From CAZEAN01 sp964510225 (lineage in GTDB: Bacteria; Planctomycetota; Planctomycetia; Isosphaerales; Isosphaeraceae): DNA of 64,000 nt. The position numbers and the translations under genes were made by a program. Location of the stretch: NCBI GenBank assembly GCA_964510225.1, contig CAZEAN010000015.1, forward strand, positions 1-64,000, written 5' to 3'. Position 1 is the stretch's first letter; the number at the start of each line of letters is the position of its first letter. Below the pieces are notes generated by a model. That model was not told the origin of the DNA, searched no databases, and worked only from the letters and a program-made list of their open reading frames with translations. Shown piece by piece: positions 16,097 to 25,484 of this stretch.

Positions 16097-17527
16097 TCAG
16101 GCACGAATTTGATCGATTGGTCTGTGTTCTCGATTCTGGGGACCAAGTCGATCAACAGCACCCATCGTACTGAGCATCGTGTTGTAAACATCAAGCCCTT
16201 CGGCACCAATATCAAGGATCTGACCGGTCTTGAAGCGACCATTCGCAGAAGTAATCGCGTGGAAGACACCCGAGAGTTCGCGCTTGACGTCGGAGTGGCG
16301 GCCGTCACCGGACTCGGTGGAGACGGTGATCAAGGAGTTCTCCAAGATCGACCGACCATTCCCTTCGATTGAGTCTCCATCATCGAGTCGTTGCAGGAAG
16401 TAAGCAACCTCACGCATTTTCATATGAGCGTGCGCACGGAGGGCTTCGTTACGCTTCTTCTCGTTGTACTTGTGCCACCACTCGTGGCTACAGCCTTTGT
16501 CGCCTGAGGCGTTGAGTTGCCGGGAGTCGTCAAACTCATAGAGGGTCCGGCCGTCATAGTCATAAGTTCCGGTCAATCGGATCCGCTCTCCAGCGGCGAG
16601 AAACGTGATCGAGCCGAACCGGACGCGGTCACATTGGATCGCCAAGGCGTAGAGGTCGGCCATTAACCGCCATTCGGTCGTGAGTTCGTCAAGGGTGATG
16701 TCGATCCCCTGCCCGCCGGGATCAGCCTCTCCTTCGTGGAGGAGTGCCGAAGGCGGAGGGAGGTCGGGTACTGTCTCGATCGTCCTGGTCTGGGCAAAGG
16801 CGCGTTGTTCGTACTCGCGGATCCGGTCGAGGTGGTCGGCGATCCGGGTCTTTGAGGCAGTCCCGAGCGGCGAGTTCGCTCCAGTGTAATGCTTGTACTG
16901 TCCGACGATGGAGTCGAGGACACTCCGACGGAGCCGAGCGGTCCGAGGATCCATCACCCCTTCTTCCTCGGCGATCGTACCAAAGACCCGGTTGAAGAGG
17001 TCTCGAGGGCGTTCTTGCATGGCCGCCGCGACGGTACCGTCGTCGTTGTAGCTGTGGACGTAACGACTCACACGACTCCTCCGGAAGAAGGTCCCACCGA
17101 TCAGAGTTGGGACCATCCCTCGAGGGAGACCATCGGGATGGTAGGTCTTCCGGATCACCTGGTCGATCGAGGGGCCTCCGGACCGAGCTTCACCGTTGGG
17201 TGGCTCAGCCGTGAAGGCACCCGAGGCGCCGTCGAAGTGGGCGTTGATCCCGGATTCATCACAGCGGACCTGATCGACATTCCGCATGATCAGGAGCTTC
17301 TCGCCAAGCTTTCCGAGGGGCTCCAAGACCCCATCGAACCCTTCCGTCTGAAGCGGTGCTGGAATGCCAAGCCCGAAGAAGACGTTGAAGGCTCGGGCAG
17401 GTGGTCCGGCTTGGGTCGCGGCCAGTCCGGTGGAGACCATCATCTCTTCGAGCAACGGGAGACCGATGGTCACGCCACCGATCCCTTTCAAGAGGGTCCG
17501 TCTGTTGAGCTTCGGCTGCTTGGTCAT
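16097..17527 (-). CDS. DUF1552 exported protein
   Basis: 476 aa. A twin-arginine signal is visible at the start (NRRTLLKGIGGVTIGLPLLEE). The body carries the DUF1552 marks: VFFGLGIPAPL, then GPSIDQVIRKTYHP, MGSITFLAAGE-like segments and the closing ENSLITVSTESGDGRHSDVKRE. Function is unknown. The family is common in planctomycetes and is almost always next to a DUF1592/DUF1588 cytochrome-like gene, as here. Its ATG overlaps the upstream stop by four bases (ATGA), so the pair is translationally coupled. Confidence 0.92.
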   Translation of the reverse strand: MTKQPKLNRRTLLKGIGGVTIGLPLLEEMMVSTGLAATQAGPPARAFNVFFGLGIPAPLQTEGFDGVLEPLGKLGEKLLIMRNVDQVRCDESGINAHFDGASGAFTAEPPNGEARSGGPSIDQVIRKTYHPDGLPRGMVPTLIGGTFFRRSRVSRYVHSYNDDGTVAAAMQERPRDLFNRVFGTIAEEEGVMDPRTARLRRSVLDSIVGQYKHYTGANSPLGTASKTRIADHLDRIREYEQRAFAQTRTIETVPDLPPPSALLHEGEADPGGQGIDITLDELTTEWRLMADLYALAIQCDRVRFGSITFLAAGERIRLTGTYDYDGRTLYEFDDSRQLNASGDKGCSHEWWHKYNEKKRNEALRAHAHMKMREVAYFLQRLDDGDSIEGNGRSILENSLITVSTESGDGRHSDVKRELSGVFHAITSANGRFKTGQILDIGAEGLDVYNTMLSTMGAVDRLGPQNREHRPIDQIRA

Positions 17528-20178
17528 TGGGTTGCCCCCGTCTGAGGTTCGGTAAGAGAGCCGGATCGAGTTGAGGCCGCAGTACCAACGGGTTCGGTCT
17601 GTGTTTGGCGGATGAGGTCACTCAGTAGGATCGCCTTGATCAAGCTTTGATACGTCCCACCCCCCTGCTCCGCTTCTTGATCAATCTCCCGGATGATCGG
17701 TTCGTCTGCCCCGACAATAGGGCGACCAATCNNNNNNNNNNCAAATTGAACGAGCTTCCGAGTCATCGTGAGGCGGACTTGATCACTCCCGGCCAACAGA
17801 TCCATCAGTTCCCGCGAAGACTCGTAGGCAACTGCCTCTCGAGTACCTGGAAAGACGATCTCGCCGTCGTCGCGGAGGTCGTTGCCGTGTTCGTCGACCA
17901 AGTGATAGGAACCTAAGCCATCGAACCGCTCGAGGCCAAATGCCAAGGGCTCGAATCGTGAATGACAACCGCCGCAGGACGGATTCATGATCCGATCTTG
18001 GGCGATCGCTCGTTGTGAGAGGCCGGGCTCGGTCGGGACCGGTGTGGTGTCGACGCCTGGTGGTGGATCACCAATCGAACCGCCCAAGATATCCCGGAGT
18101 ACAAAGAGGCCCCGCGTCACCATCGACGCTTCATCACCGCCAATCGTTAACACACTTCCTTGAGTGAGCAAGCCACCACGTCCTGGAGAGTTACTCAACT
18201 CGTACCGAGTCAGACCGCGACCATGCTCGAAGATTTCAGGAGCCTGGAGCGCTCGATCGTAGATCGCCAGTTGGTGAAACGTCCCCAGCCAAGGGCGGTC
18301 GTTCGACGTCTCATTGGCAAGGCCGAGTTCGAAGCTGGTGTTCCAGTTGGAAAGATCGCCTCCAATTGACTCCGATTCCACTGGATCCCCATCAAGATAA
18401 AGTCTGGCGACTCCGCCGGGCTCCCATGTGTAGGCGAGGTGAGTCAGTCGCGGTTGCGCCGAGCCTGGAGGGGTCCGGAGACCGGGCAATCCATTGGCGT
18501 TGGTCTTGGTAGTCCGACATCGGACCTCAAACTGATCACCATCCTGCCCGATCGTGACGTTCCGCTGTACTGGACCATCTGAGATGGTGATGATCCGTGC
18601 CGGTCCTTTCTGTGAGTCGTTGGCGGGAGTAATCCACGCTTCGATCGTGAATCCGTTGGCGTTCTTGATCGCCTTGATCAACGACTCACTTTCGGCCTCC
18701 AGTCGTAGTCGAGTCGGGTGTTGGACCGCAAGTCCTTGGTCACTCCAAGAGATTGCCGCACTGTTTCTGATCTGGACTCGACTACGATCGTCTTCGAAAT
18801 TCTCCGCAATCAAGGCGTCCTGCTCGATCGAGTTCAGTCGGATTGCTGACCTCCAGTCGAGGCCGTAATGGGCAGCGAGTTGGGGAGTGCTGAAGGTGAG
18901 GTCGGCGTTCAAGAGTGCAGCGAGCGGGCGACCTTCATCCCAACTGAGGAACTCAACATAGCGGAGGGTCTCCTGGGCCATATCCGCCGCGAGCCGATCA
19001 TCCCACGCGGGAAACCGTTCCTGGTTGGGCCTCAGGTTCTGGAGTCTCCCCAGGTTGAGCCACTCAGCGGCAAACTCGGCCGATCGGGTCCGAGCCCGAG
19101 GGTCTTGGAGCATCCGATCGATCTCAGCTTGGAGTACTGCCGGATCGTTCAGTACACCTCCACGGGCACGATCGAACAAGGACTGGTCCGGAGGAGCACC
19201 CCAGAGGGTGTAGCTCAATCGTGATGCCAGTTCGAAATCATCGACGGGCCGAGTTGTTCCATCACCAATTTGGGTCTCGACACGATAGATGAAGCGAGGT
19301 GACTGCAGCATCCCTTCAATGATGAAGGAAAGGACCTCGGTCGCGTTTCCTCCTTCATCGGCAACAGCTACTGCAATCGCCAGGAATGCCTCGGCTTCTT
19401 CGGGTCGAAGCGGAGCGCGCAGGACCCAGGTACCGATCGACTCAATGAGCGATCGGATCGCTTCAGGATCACCATCATCGAGCGCTTCGAGTGATCCTCC
19501 GAACTGATTCATCCACTGATCAAGGTCGATTCGCTCCACAATGATCCGAGCGAGTCGTGCATAGGCTTCGACATGCTTGAGATCGACATTCAAGTTATAA
19601 GCAGTATTACTAAAACCATCGGCTCGAAGATCGTTAGGCAAGAGTCTCCGGGCTTCGGCTTCAATGTCGACCCCTACAGCAACTCGGACCGATTCAATGT
19701 ACTCCGAAACCGTTAACCGCCTGAGCCAGTTCGTTACCAGCAGATCATCCGCCTCATCAGGATCGGGAGTCAGCGCAATTGACTCGACCGTCCAAGGGGC
19801 ACCGTCGATGATCCAGTTCCGGATCAGTTCCTTTTCAGAATCGGAGAGAGCGGGACGTCCTAGGGGCATCTCGTCGAATTCAAGATATTCCCAGAGAAGA
19901 CTTTCATCGATCGCTCCAGGAACGATCGCTGGTCCACCCGCGCCACCTTCCCAGGCCGTTGCTTTCCGGGAGAGATCAAGCTCTCCCTTCTGTTGCGACG
20001 GCCCATGACATTCGAGGCAGTGCTTCTGCAAGATCGGTGCGATCTTGGTCTCGAAGTGGGACGGTTGAGACTCAGCCGGAGTTGCTTGAGCTGTACTTGA
20101 GTTGGCCACACTGCCGATCGATCCCAAACCGACCAGGATTGCGACTATCACCCATAGGTATCGAAGACTGCTAAGCAT
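17524..20178 (-). CDS. DUF1587/DUF1592/DUF1588/DUF1585 protein with PSCyt1 and LamG domains
   Basis: About 880 aa. After a signal sequence comes a planctomycete cytochrome domain with CLECHG near residue 54. Then DUF1587 (WLRRLTVSEYIESVRV), DUF1595/DUF1592 (LRPEEAEAFLAI; FELASRLSYTLWGAPPD), an inserted LamG-type beta sandwich (GFTIEAWITPAND to ARLYLDGDPVES), DUF1588 (GLFVLRDILGGSIGDPPP; NPSCGGCH, a second heme-like motif) and DUF1585 at the end. The protein is extracytoplasmic. A redox role on polymer degradation has been suggested for the family but is unproven. A 10-N gap at 17732-17741 interrupts the DUF1585 part while keeping the frame open. Confidence 0.92.
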   Translation of the reverse strand: MLSSLRYLWVIVAILVGLGSIGSVANSSTAQATPAESQPSHFETKIAPILQKHCLECHGPSQQKGELDLSRKATAWEGGAGGPAIVPGAIDESLLWEYLEFDEMPLGRPALSDSEKELIRNWIIDGAPWTVESIALTPDPDEADDLLVTNWLRRLTVSEYIESVRVAVGVDIEAEARRLLPNDLRADGFSNTAYNLNVDLKHVEAYARLARIIVERIDLDQWMNQFGGSLEALDDGDPEAIRSLIESIGTWVLRAPLRPEEAEAFLAIAVAVADEGGNATEVLSFIIEGMLQSPRFIYRVETQIGDGTTRPVDDFELASRLSYTLWGAPPDQSLFDRARGGVLNDPAVLQAEIDRMLQDPRARTRSAEFAAEWLNLGRLQNLRPNQERFPAWDDRLAADMAQETLRYVEFLSWDEGRPLAALLNADLTFSTPQLAAHYGLDWRSAIRLNSIEQDALIAENFEDDRSRVQIRNSAAISWSDQGLAVQHPTRLRLEAESESLIKAIKNANGFTIEAWITPANDSQKGPARIITISDGPVQRNVTIGQDGDQFEVRCRTTKTNANGLPGLRTPPGSAQPRLTHLAYTWEPGGVARLYLDGDPVESESIGGDLSNWNTSFELGLANETSNDRPWLGTFHQLAIYDRALQAPEIFEHGRGLTRYELSNSPGRGGLLTQGSVLTIGGDEASMVTRGLFVLRDILGGSIGDPPPGVDTTPVPTEPGLSQRAIAQDRIMNPSCGGCHSRFEPLAFGLERFDGLGSYHLVDEHGNDLRDDGEIVFPGTREAVAYESSRELMDLLAGSDQVRLTMTRKLVQFXXXXIGRPIVGADEPIIREIDQEAEQGGGTYQSLIKAILLSDLIRQTQTEPVGTAASTRSGSLTEPQTGATQ
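17732..17741. other. Assembly gap (10 N) inside the DUF1592-family gene
   Basis: Ten N. On the minus strand the flanks read RKLVQF-gap-IGRPIV. The frame is kept only if the true number of missing bases leaves remainder 1 on division by 3. One missing base would give a codon of the form GNG and read QF-A/G/E/V-IGRPIV, close to the usual DUF1585 wording. Confidence 0.95.
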
Positions 20179-20638
20179 GGGTTTGCGGCTCTGATTTTAG
20201 AGTGCAGAACAAATCGAATGCCCTCCGATTGTTCCAGTGGAACAGCCCGGAGCGACTGGTTCAAGGATTCTCCGGCAGATCTCATCCCGAGCGTTGACTT
20301 CGAATGGGCTCCGAATGGTGTTACCAGGCCGAGCATCTCGAAGGTGATCCCCCTCTGCTCCAGGCTTCCGACTGTCGCCTCGAACACGGGATCGTGCTAC
20401 CATCATCTGAAGAGAAGTGACGTACATGTGTCAAGATTGGTCACCTACAATGATTCCTCAACAGAATCTCAACAACCTACAACTACTAGATTGCAGTTTA
20501 ACGCAGGTCAACGATCTCAATCCACTACAGAATCTTGAGTGCGTCTAGCGAACCATTTGGTCGGTCTTTCGGTCACCTCCCTGGGCGGTTGCGGCGCTGT
20601 AGTTCAGATGGGGTAACACATCGGCGAAGACGAAGGGC
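20179..20638. other. Intergenic region with no recognised feature
   Basis: 460 bp between the 5' end of the DUF1592-family gene and the 3' end of the kinase-WD40 gene. Short open frames on both strands (for example 20148-20387 minus) lack ribosome-binding sites and family resemblance. The half near 20440-20540 is A+T-rich and may contain the DUF1592 operon promoter further back, but I cannot point to convincing boxes. Confidence 0.4.
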
Positions 20639-23600
20639 TCAGGGCCCCTGGTCCACCGGGCCAGGGGTAGACAGGTCCACGGACAGGTCGGAGGGCGATG
20701 AGATCAGCTCCTCGGCCTCCTTGAAAATGACGAATTCGTGCGTGTTCCCGAACGCGAACGTTTTCTCCTCCATGACGGTGCGGAGCAGGGCCAGCGTGTC
20801 CCGGGCTTCCTCGTGCCGTCCGAGCCGGTGCCGGGCCATGGCCAGGAAGGCGAGGAGGACGGGGTCCTCGCTGTCGGCAGTCTCGGTCGATGACTCGAGG
20901 ATCTCCAGTGCCTCGCCAACGAGCCCGCAGCGATACCGGGCCATGCCCAGGGTCCTGAGGTTGGTCCGGTTGTCAGGGTCGAGGCGGTCGGCCTCCTCCG
21001 CCTGGCTCAGGGCACGTTGGTACGCCTTGGGATCCAGGCCTGGCTTGCGGACGACCATGCGGCTGTTGTGGGCGAGGTCATAGGCCAGCGTTGGCCAGTC
21101 CTCCGCCAGCGTCAGGGCCCGGGCTTTGATTGGGGGCGTGAGCGAGGGGTCGTCTCGCAGTGAGTCGTTCAGCTCCTGGAGGAGCATCCCGTTCGTGGAC
21201 CGCGCCCAAACGGCGGCCTCGGCCCGGGTGCGGACATGCGACTCCCAGAAGGGACCCGCCTGTTCGAGGGCCAGGGCACGGACCGGCTCGGAAACGGTCG
21301 TGTCGCGGACGATGGCGTCGCGCAGGGCGGCCTCCGAGTCAACGCGTTCGAGGTGGTATCGGACCAGGCTGAGGGCGTCCCTGCGATCGCGCGTCTCGTC
21401 CGTCACGGGAGACGCGTCCCAGATCCGGACCGTGCCATCGACGGTCCCGGTGGCAAGGCGTTGGCCGTCGGGAGAGAACGCGACGATGACGGCGCCGTCT
21501 ACGTGTTCGCGGAGCACAGCGAGCTCCCGCCTGGTCTCGGCGTCCCAGATCCGGACCGTGCCGTCGACATTCCCGGTGGCGATGCGGCGGCCGCCCGGGG
21601 AGAAGCTGACACTTCGGCCTTGCCCCCCGATTGGAGCAATGTGACGCCCAGTCTCGGTGTCCCAGAGGTTCACCTTACCGCCGCCTGCGGTGGCCATCTG
21701 GCCGCCGTCGGGGGAGAACGCCAGGGTCCGGACGTCGGCGCCGTGTTCGAGGACGAGGGGGAGTGGTCGAAGTATCTCGGCGTCCCAGAACTGGATCGTG
21801 CCGTCGCGGAACCCGGAGAGGATGCGACGGCCATCGGGAGTGAAGGCGATGGACAGGGCATCTGTGGGGAATTCAGTGGAGCTCGCGACCAGATCTCCGG
21901 TCCTTGCGTCCCAGAGACGCACGGTCGAGTCGATGCTCGCGGTTGCGATCCGGCGGCCGTCGGGCGAGAACGCCACGGAACGGACGGCCCACTCGTGGCC
22001 GGCGAGATTGAGGAGTTCCTCTCCGGTTTGGGCATTCCAGAGGCGGGCTGTGTTGTCCCAACTCGCCGTGGCGATGAGGCGGCCGTCGGGGGAAAAGACT
22101 GCGCCGTCGATGTGGCTCTCGTGTCCGTGGAGTGCAGCGATTTCGCGTCCGGTTGCGGCGTCCCAGAGGCGGACCGTGCGATCATGGCTCGCAGTGAGCA
22201 GGAGGCGGCCGTCGGCGGAGAAAGCCACGGTGCGGATGCGGTCTTCGTGCCCGAGTAGGGTGAGGGGCGCTCCGACGGTCGTTGCGTCCCAGAGGCGCGT
22301 CGTACCGTCGGCGCTGGCGGTGGCGATGCGGCGGCCGTCCGGTGAAAACGCCACGGAGGTGACAGGACCCGTATGTCCACGGAGCGTAGCGGTCTCGACT
22401 TCCCTGCGGCGTGCCCTCCGGTGGCCGATGGGGCTGAACACCACGGAGTTGACGCCGGACACATATCCACCGAGGCTGTCGATTTCGCGACCGGTCGTTG
22501 CGTCCCAGATGCGGGCCGTACCGTCGTCGCTGGCGGTGGCGAGCTGGCGGCCATCGGGCGAGAACGCCACGGACCAAATGGGGCCCGTATGCCCGCGCAA
22601 CACGACGAGTTCCTCTCCGGTCTCGACATCCCAGAGCCGTGCCGTCTGATCGAAGCTTCCGGTAGCGAGGTGGCGGCCGTCCGGTGAAAACGCCACGCCC
22701 CAAACGACGTCATCGTGGCCCTCGAGAATGCCGATCTCGCTTGTGGTTTCGGTGTCCCAGAGGCGAACATTTCTGTTCCAGCTCGCAGTGGCGAGGCGGC
22801 GGCCGTCGGGCGAGAACGCCACGGAGGTGAGGAAGAGCGTGTGTCCTCGAAGAATCCCAAGCTCTTCCCCAGTTTGGACGTCCCAGATCCTGGCCGTGAG
22901 GTCCAGACTCGCCGTGGCAAGACGGCGGCCATCGGGCGAGAACGCTACGGCGTTGATGTTGGCCTCGTGCCCACGGAAGATGCGGAGCTGCCTGCCGGTC
23001 GCGGCGTCCCAGAGCCGCGCCGTGGCGTCCCCACTCGCGGTGGCAATGCGGCGGCCGTCGGGCGAGAACGCCACATAGGTGACTCCCTTCGTGTGGCCTT
23101 CGGTGACTCCCTTCGTGTGGCCTTCGAGTATGTCCAGCATCTCCCCGGTCGCGGCGTCCCACAGCCGCGCCGTGCCGTCGGCGCCCGCGGTGACGATGCG
23201 GCGGCCGTCGGGCGAGAAGGCTACTTCGTTGACGCCCCCGTCGTGTCCTTCGAGCCGGCGTAACTCCGGCTGACAGGCCGCCTGGAGGAGAGTCCACTCG
23301 ATGCCGCGGTGGTCCGTTTGTTCGGGGCCTTCGGGGGTGAGTTCGGCGAGGCGGCGAAGGACCCCGGCGAAGTTGTTCGCCGCGAAGTCGGCATACATGA
23401 GGTTCGACTCGGCGGCGTAGCGGAAACGTTCAGCTCGCCTGGCCTCAGCAGCGGCCGTGAGGGCGAGTTCGGCGGAGCGGCGTTCCTCGGCCTTCGCCCT
23501 GGTGGTCTCGGTGCGGGCGAGGAAGGCAAAAGCGGTGGATGTCATCGTCCCGACTAGCAACGCCAGCACCAAAGATGCCGCCAGCCCTGCCTGCCAGGGG

Positions 23601-24994
23601 TGGCGGCGGCTCCAGCGCCAGGCTCGCTCGACCGAGCCGATGCGGCGGGCGCGGATCGGCTCGCCGACGGAAACCCGTTGGAGCTCCGCGGCCAGCTCCT
23701 CGGCGGTGGCGTACCGCTCGGCAGGGTCGCGGGCAATCGCCTTGTGGATGACCGTCTCCAGGTCGCGCGGCACCTTCGGGTTCAGCCGACGCAGGGGCGG
23801 CGGGGACCCCTCGGTCACCTGCCTGATCAAGCTCTGACGATCCTTCGCGTCGAACGCCGGACGGAGGGCGAGCAGTTCGTAGAGCGTCAGGCCCAGGGCA
23901 TAGGTATCGGAGCGGACGTCGGAGGTGCCGTCCAGACGCTCGGGGGCCATGTAGCGGAGCGTGCCGACGACGTCGCCGGTGTGGGTCAGGTCGGCGTCGG
24001 TCGACGCCTTGGCCAGGCCGAAGTCGGCGACCCAGACGTTCCCCTTCAGGTCCAGCAGCAGGTTCGACGGCTTGATGTCGCGGTGCAGGATCCCCCGGCC
24101 GTGGGCGTAGGCCAGCGCCTCGGCCACCTGCTCGCCGACGCGGGCGACGCTCAGGGCGTACCGCGCGTCGGAGTCGGAGGCCTCCGAGAGCGTCGAGGTG
24201 CCCGGCAGCCGGGGCACCAAGTTACCTGACTTGGGCGTGGGAAGGGTGTCATCGTTGTGCTCGGCGGAACCGGCTTGATCAGATTCGAGGGGCTCGCCGG
24301 TATCGAATCGACCCGAGACGAGCGACTGAGCGACGTTGGCCGCCGTCAACCCGCCTCGGGCTCGCACCTGGACGGGTTCGTCACCTGGAGTGTCGCCGGG
24401 CCGATCGCCCCGCTTTCGAAGCGACCGAAGTTCGACGAGGACCGCGTCGAGTCCCAGGCCGGCGATGAACTGCATCACGTAGTAGTGGTGGCCCTCCTCG
24501 TGGCCAACCCCAAAGACGGGAACGATGTTGGTGTGGTGCAGCTTCGCGGCCGCCCTTGCCTCACGATCGAACCGCTGCACGTGCTTCGGCTCAAGCATCG
24601 ATCCGGCCGCCATCACCTTCAACGCCACTCGACGCCCCAGGCTCTCCTGCTCAGCCTCGTAGACGACACCCATGCCCCCTCGGCCGACCTCTCGGAGGAT
24701 CCGGAAGTCCCCCAGCCGTTCCAGCCGTCCCTGACCAGGGCGATTGCCGTCGTGGGAGCAGGTCGCGTCGAACGAGGCGTCACCGAGATCCTCCATCATG
24801 TTTAAGGCCGGGAAGGCGGCGCGGATGGCGGCGCGCAGCTCGGGATACCTGGAGACATACTCCTCGATCGTCGGCTGCTCGCCTTGGCGTTTTCGCCGCA
24901 GAAACTCCTCAGCGAGCAGGCCGACCGGGTCGAGGGAGCCGCTCGAAGAATCGGCCGAGGAGGGCGACCCAATGGCGTCGTTCGGTCCGTTCAC
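20639..24994 (-). CDS. Large Ser/Thr protein kinase with WD40 repeats and a TPR-like tail
   Basis: 1451 aa from GTG (GGAG 8 nt upstream). An N-terminal helical segment (EEFLRRKRQGEQPTIEEYV) precedes a Pkn-type kinase: VGRGGMGVVYEA near 103, ALKVM, a hydrophilic insert of about 95 aa, HRDIKPSNLLL, DFGLAKAS, GTLRYMAPERL. A TM helix follows (AGLAASLVLALLVGTMTS), so the kinase is cytoplasmic and the rest probably outside or periplasmic. About 14 WD40 blades follow with the signature VAFSPDGRRIATAS...ARLWDAATG. One blade is damaged (SVVFSPIGHRRARRREVE). The last 200 aa look TPR-like (LDPDNRTNLRTLGMARYRCG). Codon third positions are visibly more G/C than in neighbouring genes. Confidence 0.92.
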   Translation of the reverse strand: MNGPNDAIGSPSSADSSSGSLDPVGLLAEEFLRRKRQGEQPTIEEYVSRYPELRAAIRAAFPALNMMEDLGDASFDATCSHDGNRPGQGRLERLGDFRILREVGRGGMGVVYEAEQESLGRRVALKVMAAGSMLEPKHVQRFDREARAAAKLHHTNIVPVFGVGHEEGHHYYVMQFIAGLGLDAVLVELRSLRKRGDRPGDTPGDEPVQVRARGGLTAANVAQSLVSGRFDTGEPLESDQAGSAEHNDDTLPTPKSGNLVPRLPGTSTLSEASDSDARYALSVARVGEQVAEALAYAHGRGILHRDIKPSNLLLDLKGNVWVADFGLAKASTDADLTHTGDVVGTLRYMAPERLDGTSDVRSDTYALGLTLYELLALRPAFDAKDRQSLIRQVTEGSPPPLRRLNPKVPRDLETVIHKAIARDPAERYATAEELAAELQRVSVGEPIRARRIGSVERAWRWSRRHPWQAGLAASLVLALLVGTMTSTAFAFLARTETTRAKAEERRSAELALTAAAEARRAERFRYAAESNLMYADFAANNFAGVLRRLAELTPEGPEQTDHRGIEWTLLQAACQPELRRLEGHDGGVNEVAFSPDGRRIVTAGADGTARLWDAATGEMLDILEGHTKGVTEGHTKGVTYVAFSPDGRRIATASGDATARLWDAATGRQLRIFRGHEANINAVAFSPDGRRLATASLDLTARIWDVQTGEELGILRGHTLFLTSVAFSPDGRRLATASWNRNVRLWDTETTSEIGILEGHDDVVWGVAFSPDGRHLATGSFDQTARLWDVETGEELVVLRGHTGPIWSVAFSPDGRQLATASDDGTARIWDATTGREIDSLGGYVSGVNSVVFSPIGHRRARRREVETATLRGHTGPVTSVAFSPDGRRIATASADGTTRLWDATTVGAPLTLLGHEDRIRTVAFSADGRLLLTASHDRTVRLWDAATGREIAALHGHESHIDGAVFSPDGRLIATASWDNTARLWNAQTGEELLNLAGHEWAVRSVAFSPDGRRIATASIDSTVRLWDARTGDLVASSTEFPTDALSIAFTPDGRRILSGFRDGTIQFWDAEILRPLPLVLEHGADVRTLAFSPDGGQMATAGGGKVNLWDTETGRHIAPIGGQGRSVSFSPGGRRIATGNVDGTVRIWDAETRRELAVLREHVDGAVIVAFSPDGQRLATGTVDGTVRIWDASPVTDETRDRRDALSLVRYHLERVDSEAALRDAIVRDTTVSEPVRALALEQAGPFWESHVRTRAEAAVWARSTNGMLLQELNDSLRDDPSLTPPIKARALTLAEDWPTLAYDLAHNSRMVVRKPGLDPKAYQRALSQAEEADRLDPDNRTNLRTLGMARYRCGLVGEALEILESSTETADSEDPVLLAFLAMARHRLGRHEEARDTLALLRTVMEEKTFAFGNTHEFVIFKEAEELISSPSDLSVDLSTPGPVDQGP
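23078..23125. repeat. 24-bp perfect tandem duplication inside the WD40 gene
   Basis: Two exact copies of a 24-bp unit (23078-23101, 23102-23125). On the minus strand it duplicates EGHTKGVT just before a blade, giving GHTKGVTEGHTKGVTYVAF. It is in frame. The perfect identity suggests it is recent. Confidence 0.95.
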
Positions 24995-25484
24995 GGCTGG
25001 TTCTCCAATCCAGGGATCTGGGCGAGGGTCTGCTTCGGAATGACTGTCTTGCAGTGTCCGTATCGTGAACCTTTCAATTACCCATAAGTCGTAAGTCACA
25101 ACCCTGTATACAATTGCGATCCAGTCGATTTTGACGGAGCGATTGCGTAACCACCGTTTCCTAGATGACTTACGACGAGGCCCTCCTGGGGCAGCCTTCT
25201 ATCTTTCGACTTGTGGATAATTGAAAGATCGTGAACATCAACGGCGTGAGTTTTCGGGCCGCTGGCTCCGGCCTGGATCATAACTCAAGGAATCGACGGT
25301 ATCCATACGCCATCGTCTCTGGTCAGAACGTGACCTTGCGCAGACCACACTGATGAACGACACACTGTTGGCTCAAGATGTTGACCAGTACCTTCGTCAC
25401 TGCTTCGACGACGTGGCGGAGTCGTAGCATGCCAGGCTGACAAGAGAGAGCATTGGGGGGAGCGTTTCGTGAAAAGCAACGTAC
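24995..25484. other. Intergenic region with no recognised feature
   Basis: 490 bp upstream of the kinase-WD40 gene, before the 3' end of the DUF1570-like gene. Two short minus-strand open frames (25096-25281, 25285-25479) look like random translation; I could not match them to a transposase or any other family. The kinase promoter should lie near 25000-25150 but no clear boxes are seen. Confidence 0.4.

Noticed and set aside
20148..20427. Two overlapping minus-strand frames upstream of the DUF1592-family gene
   Set aside because: No start signals or family match; one overlaps the start of the real gene.
21236..22649. Long open frames on the plus strand (330-340 codons)
   Set aside because: Shadows of the repetitive, G+C-rich WD40 region; the apparent repeats are the blades read backwards.
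25096..25479. Possible transposase remnant
   Set aside because: Two short minus-strand frames have some polar, transposase-like phrases, but no DDE motif, no terminal inverted repeats and no target duplication.
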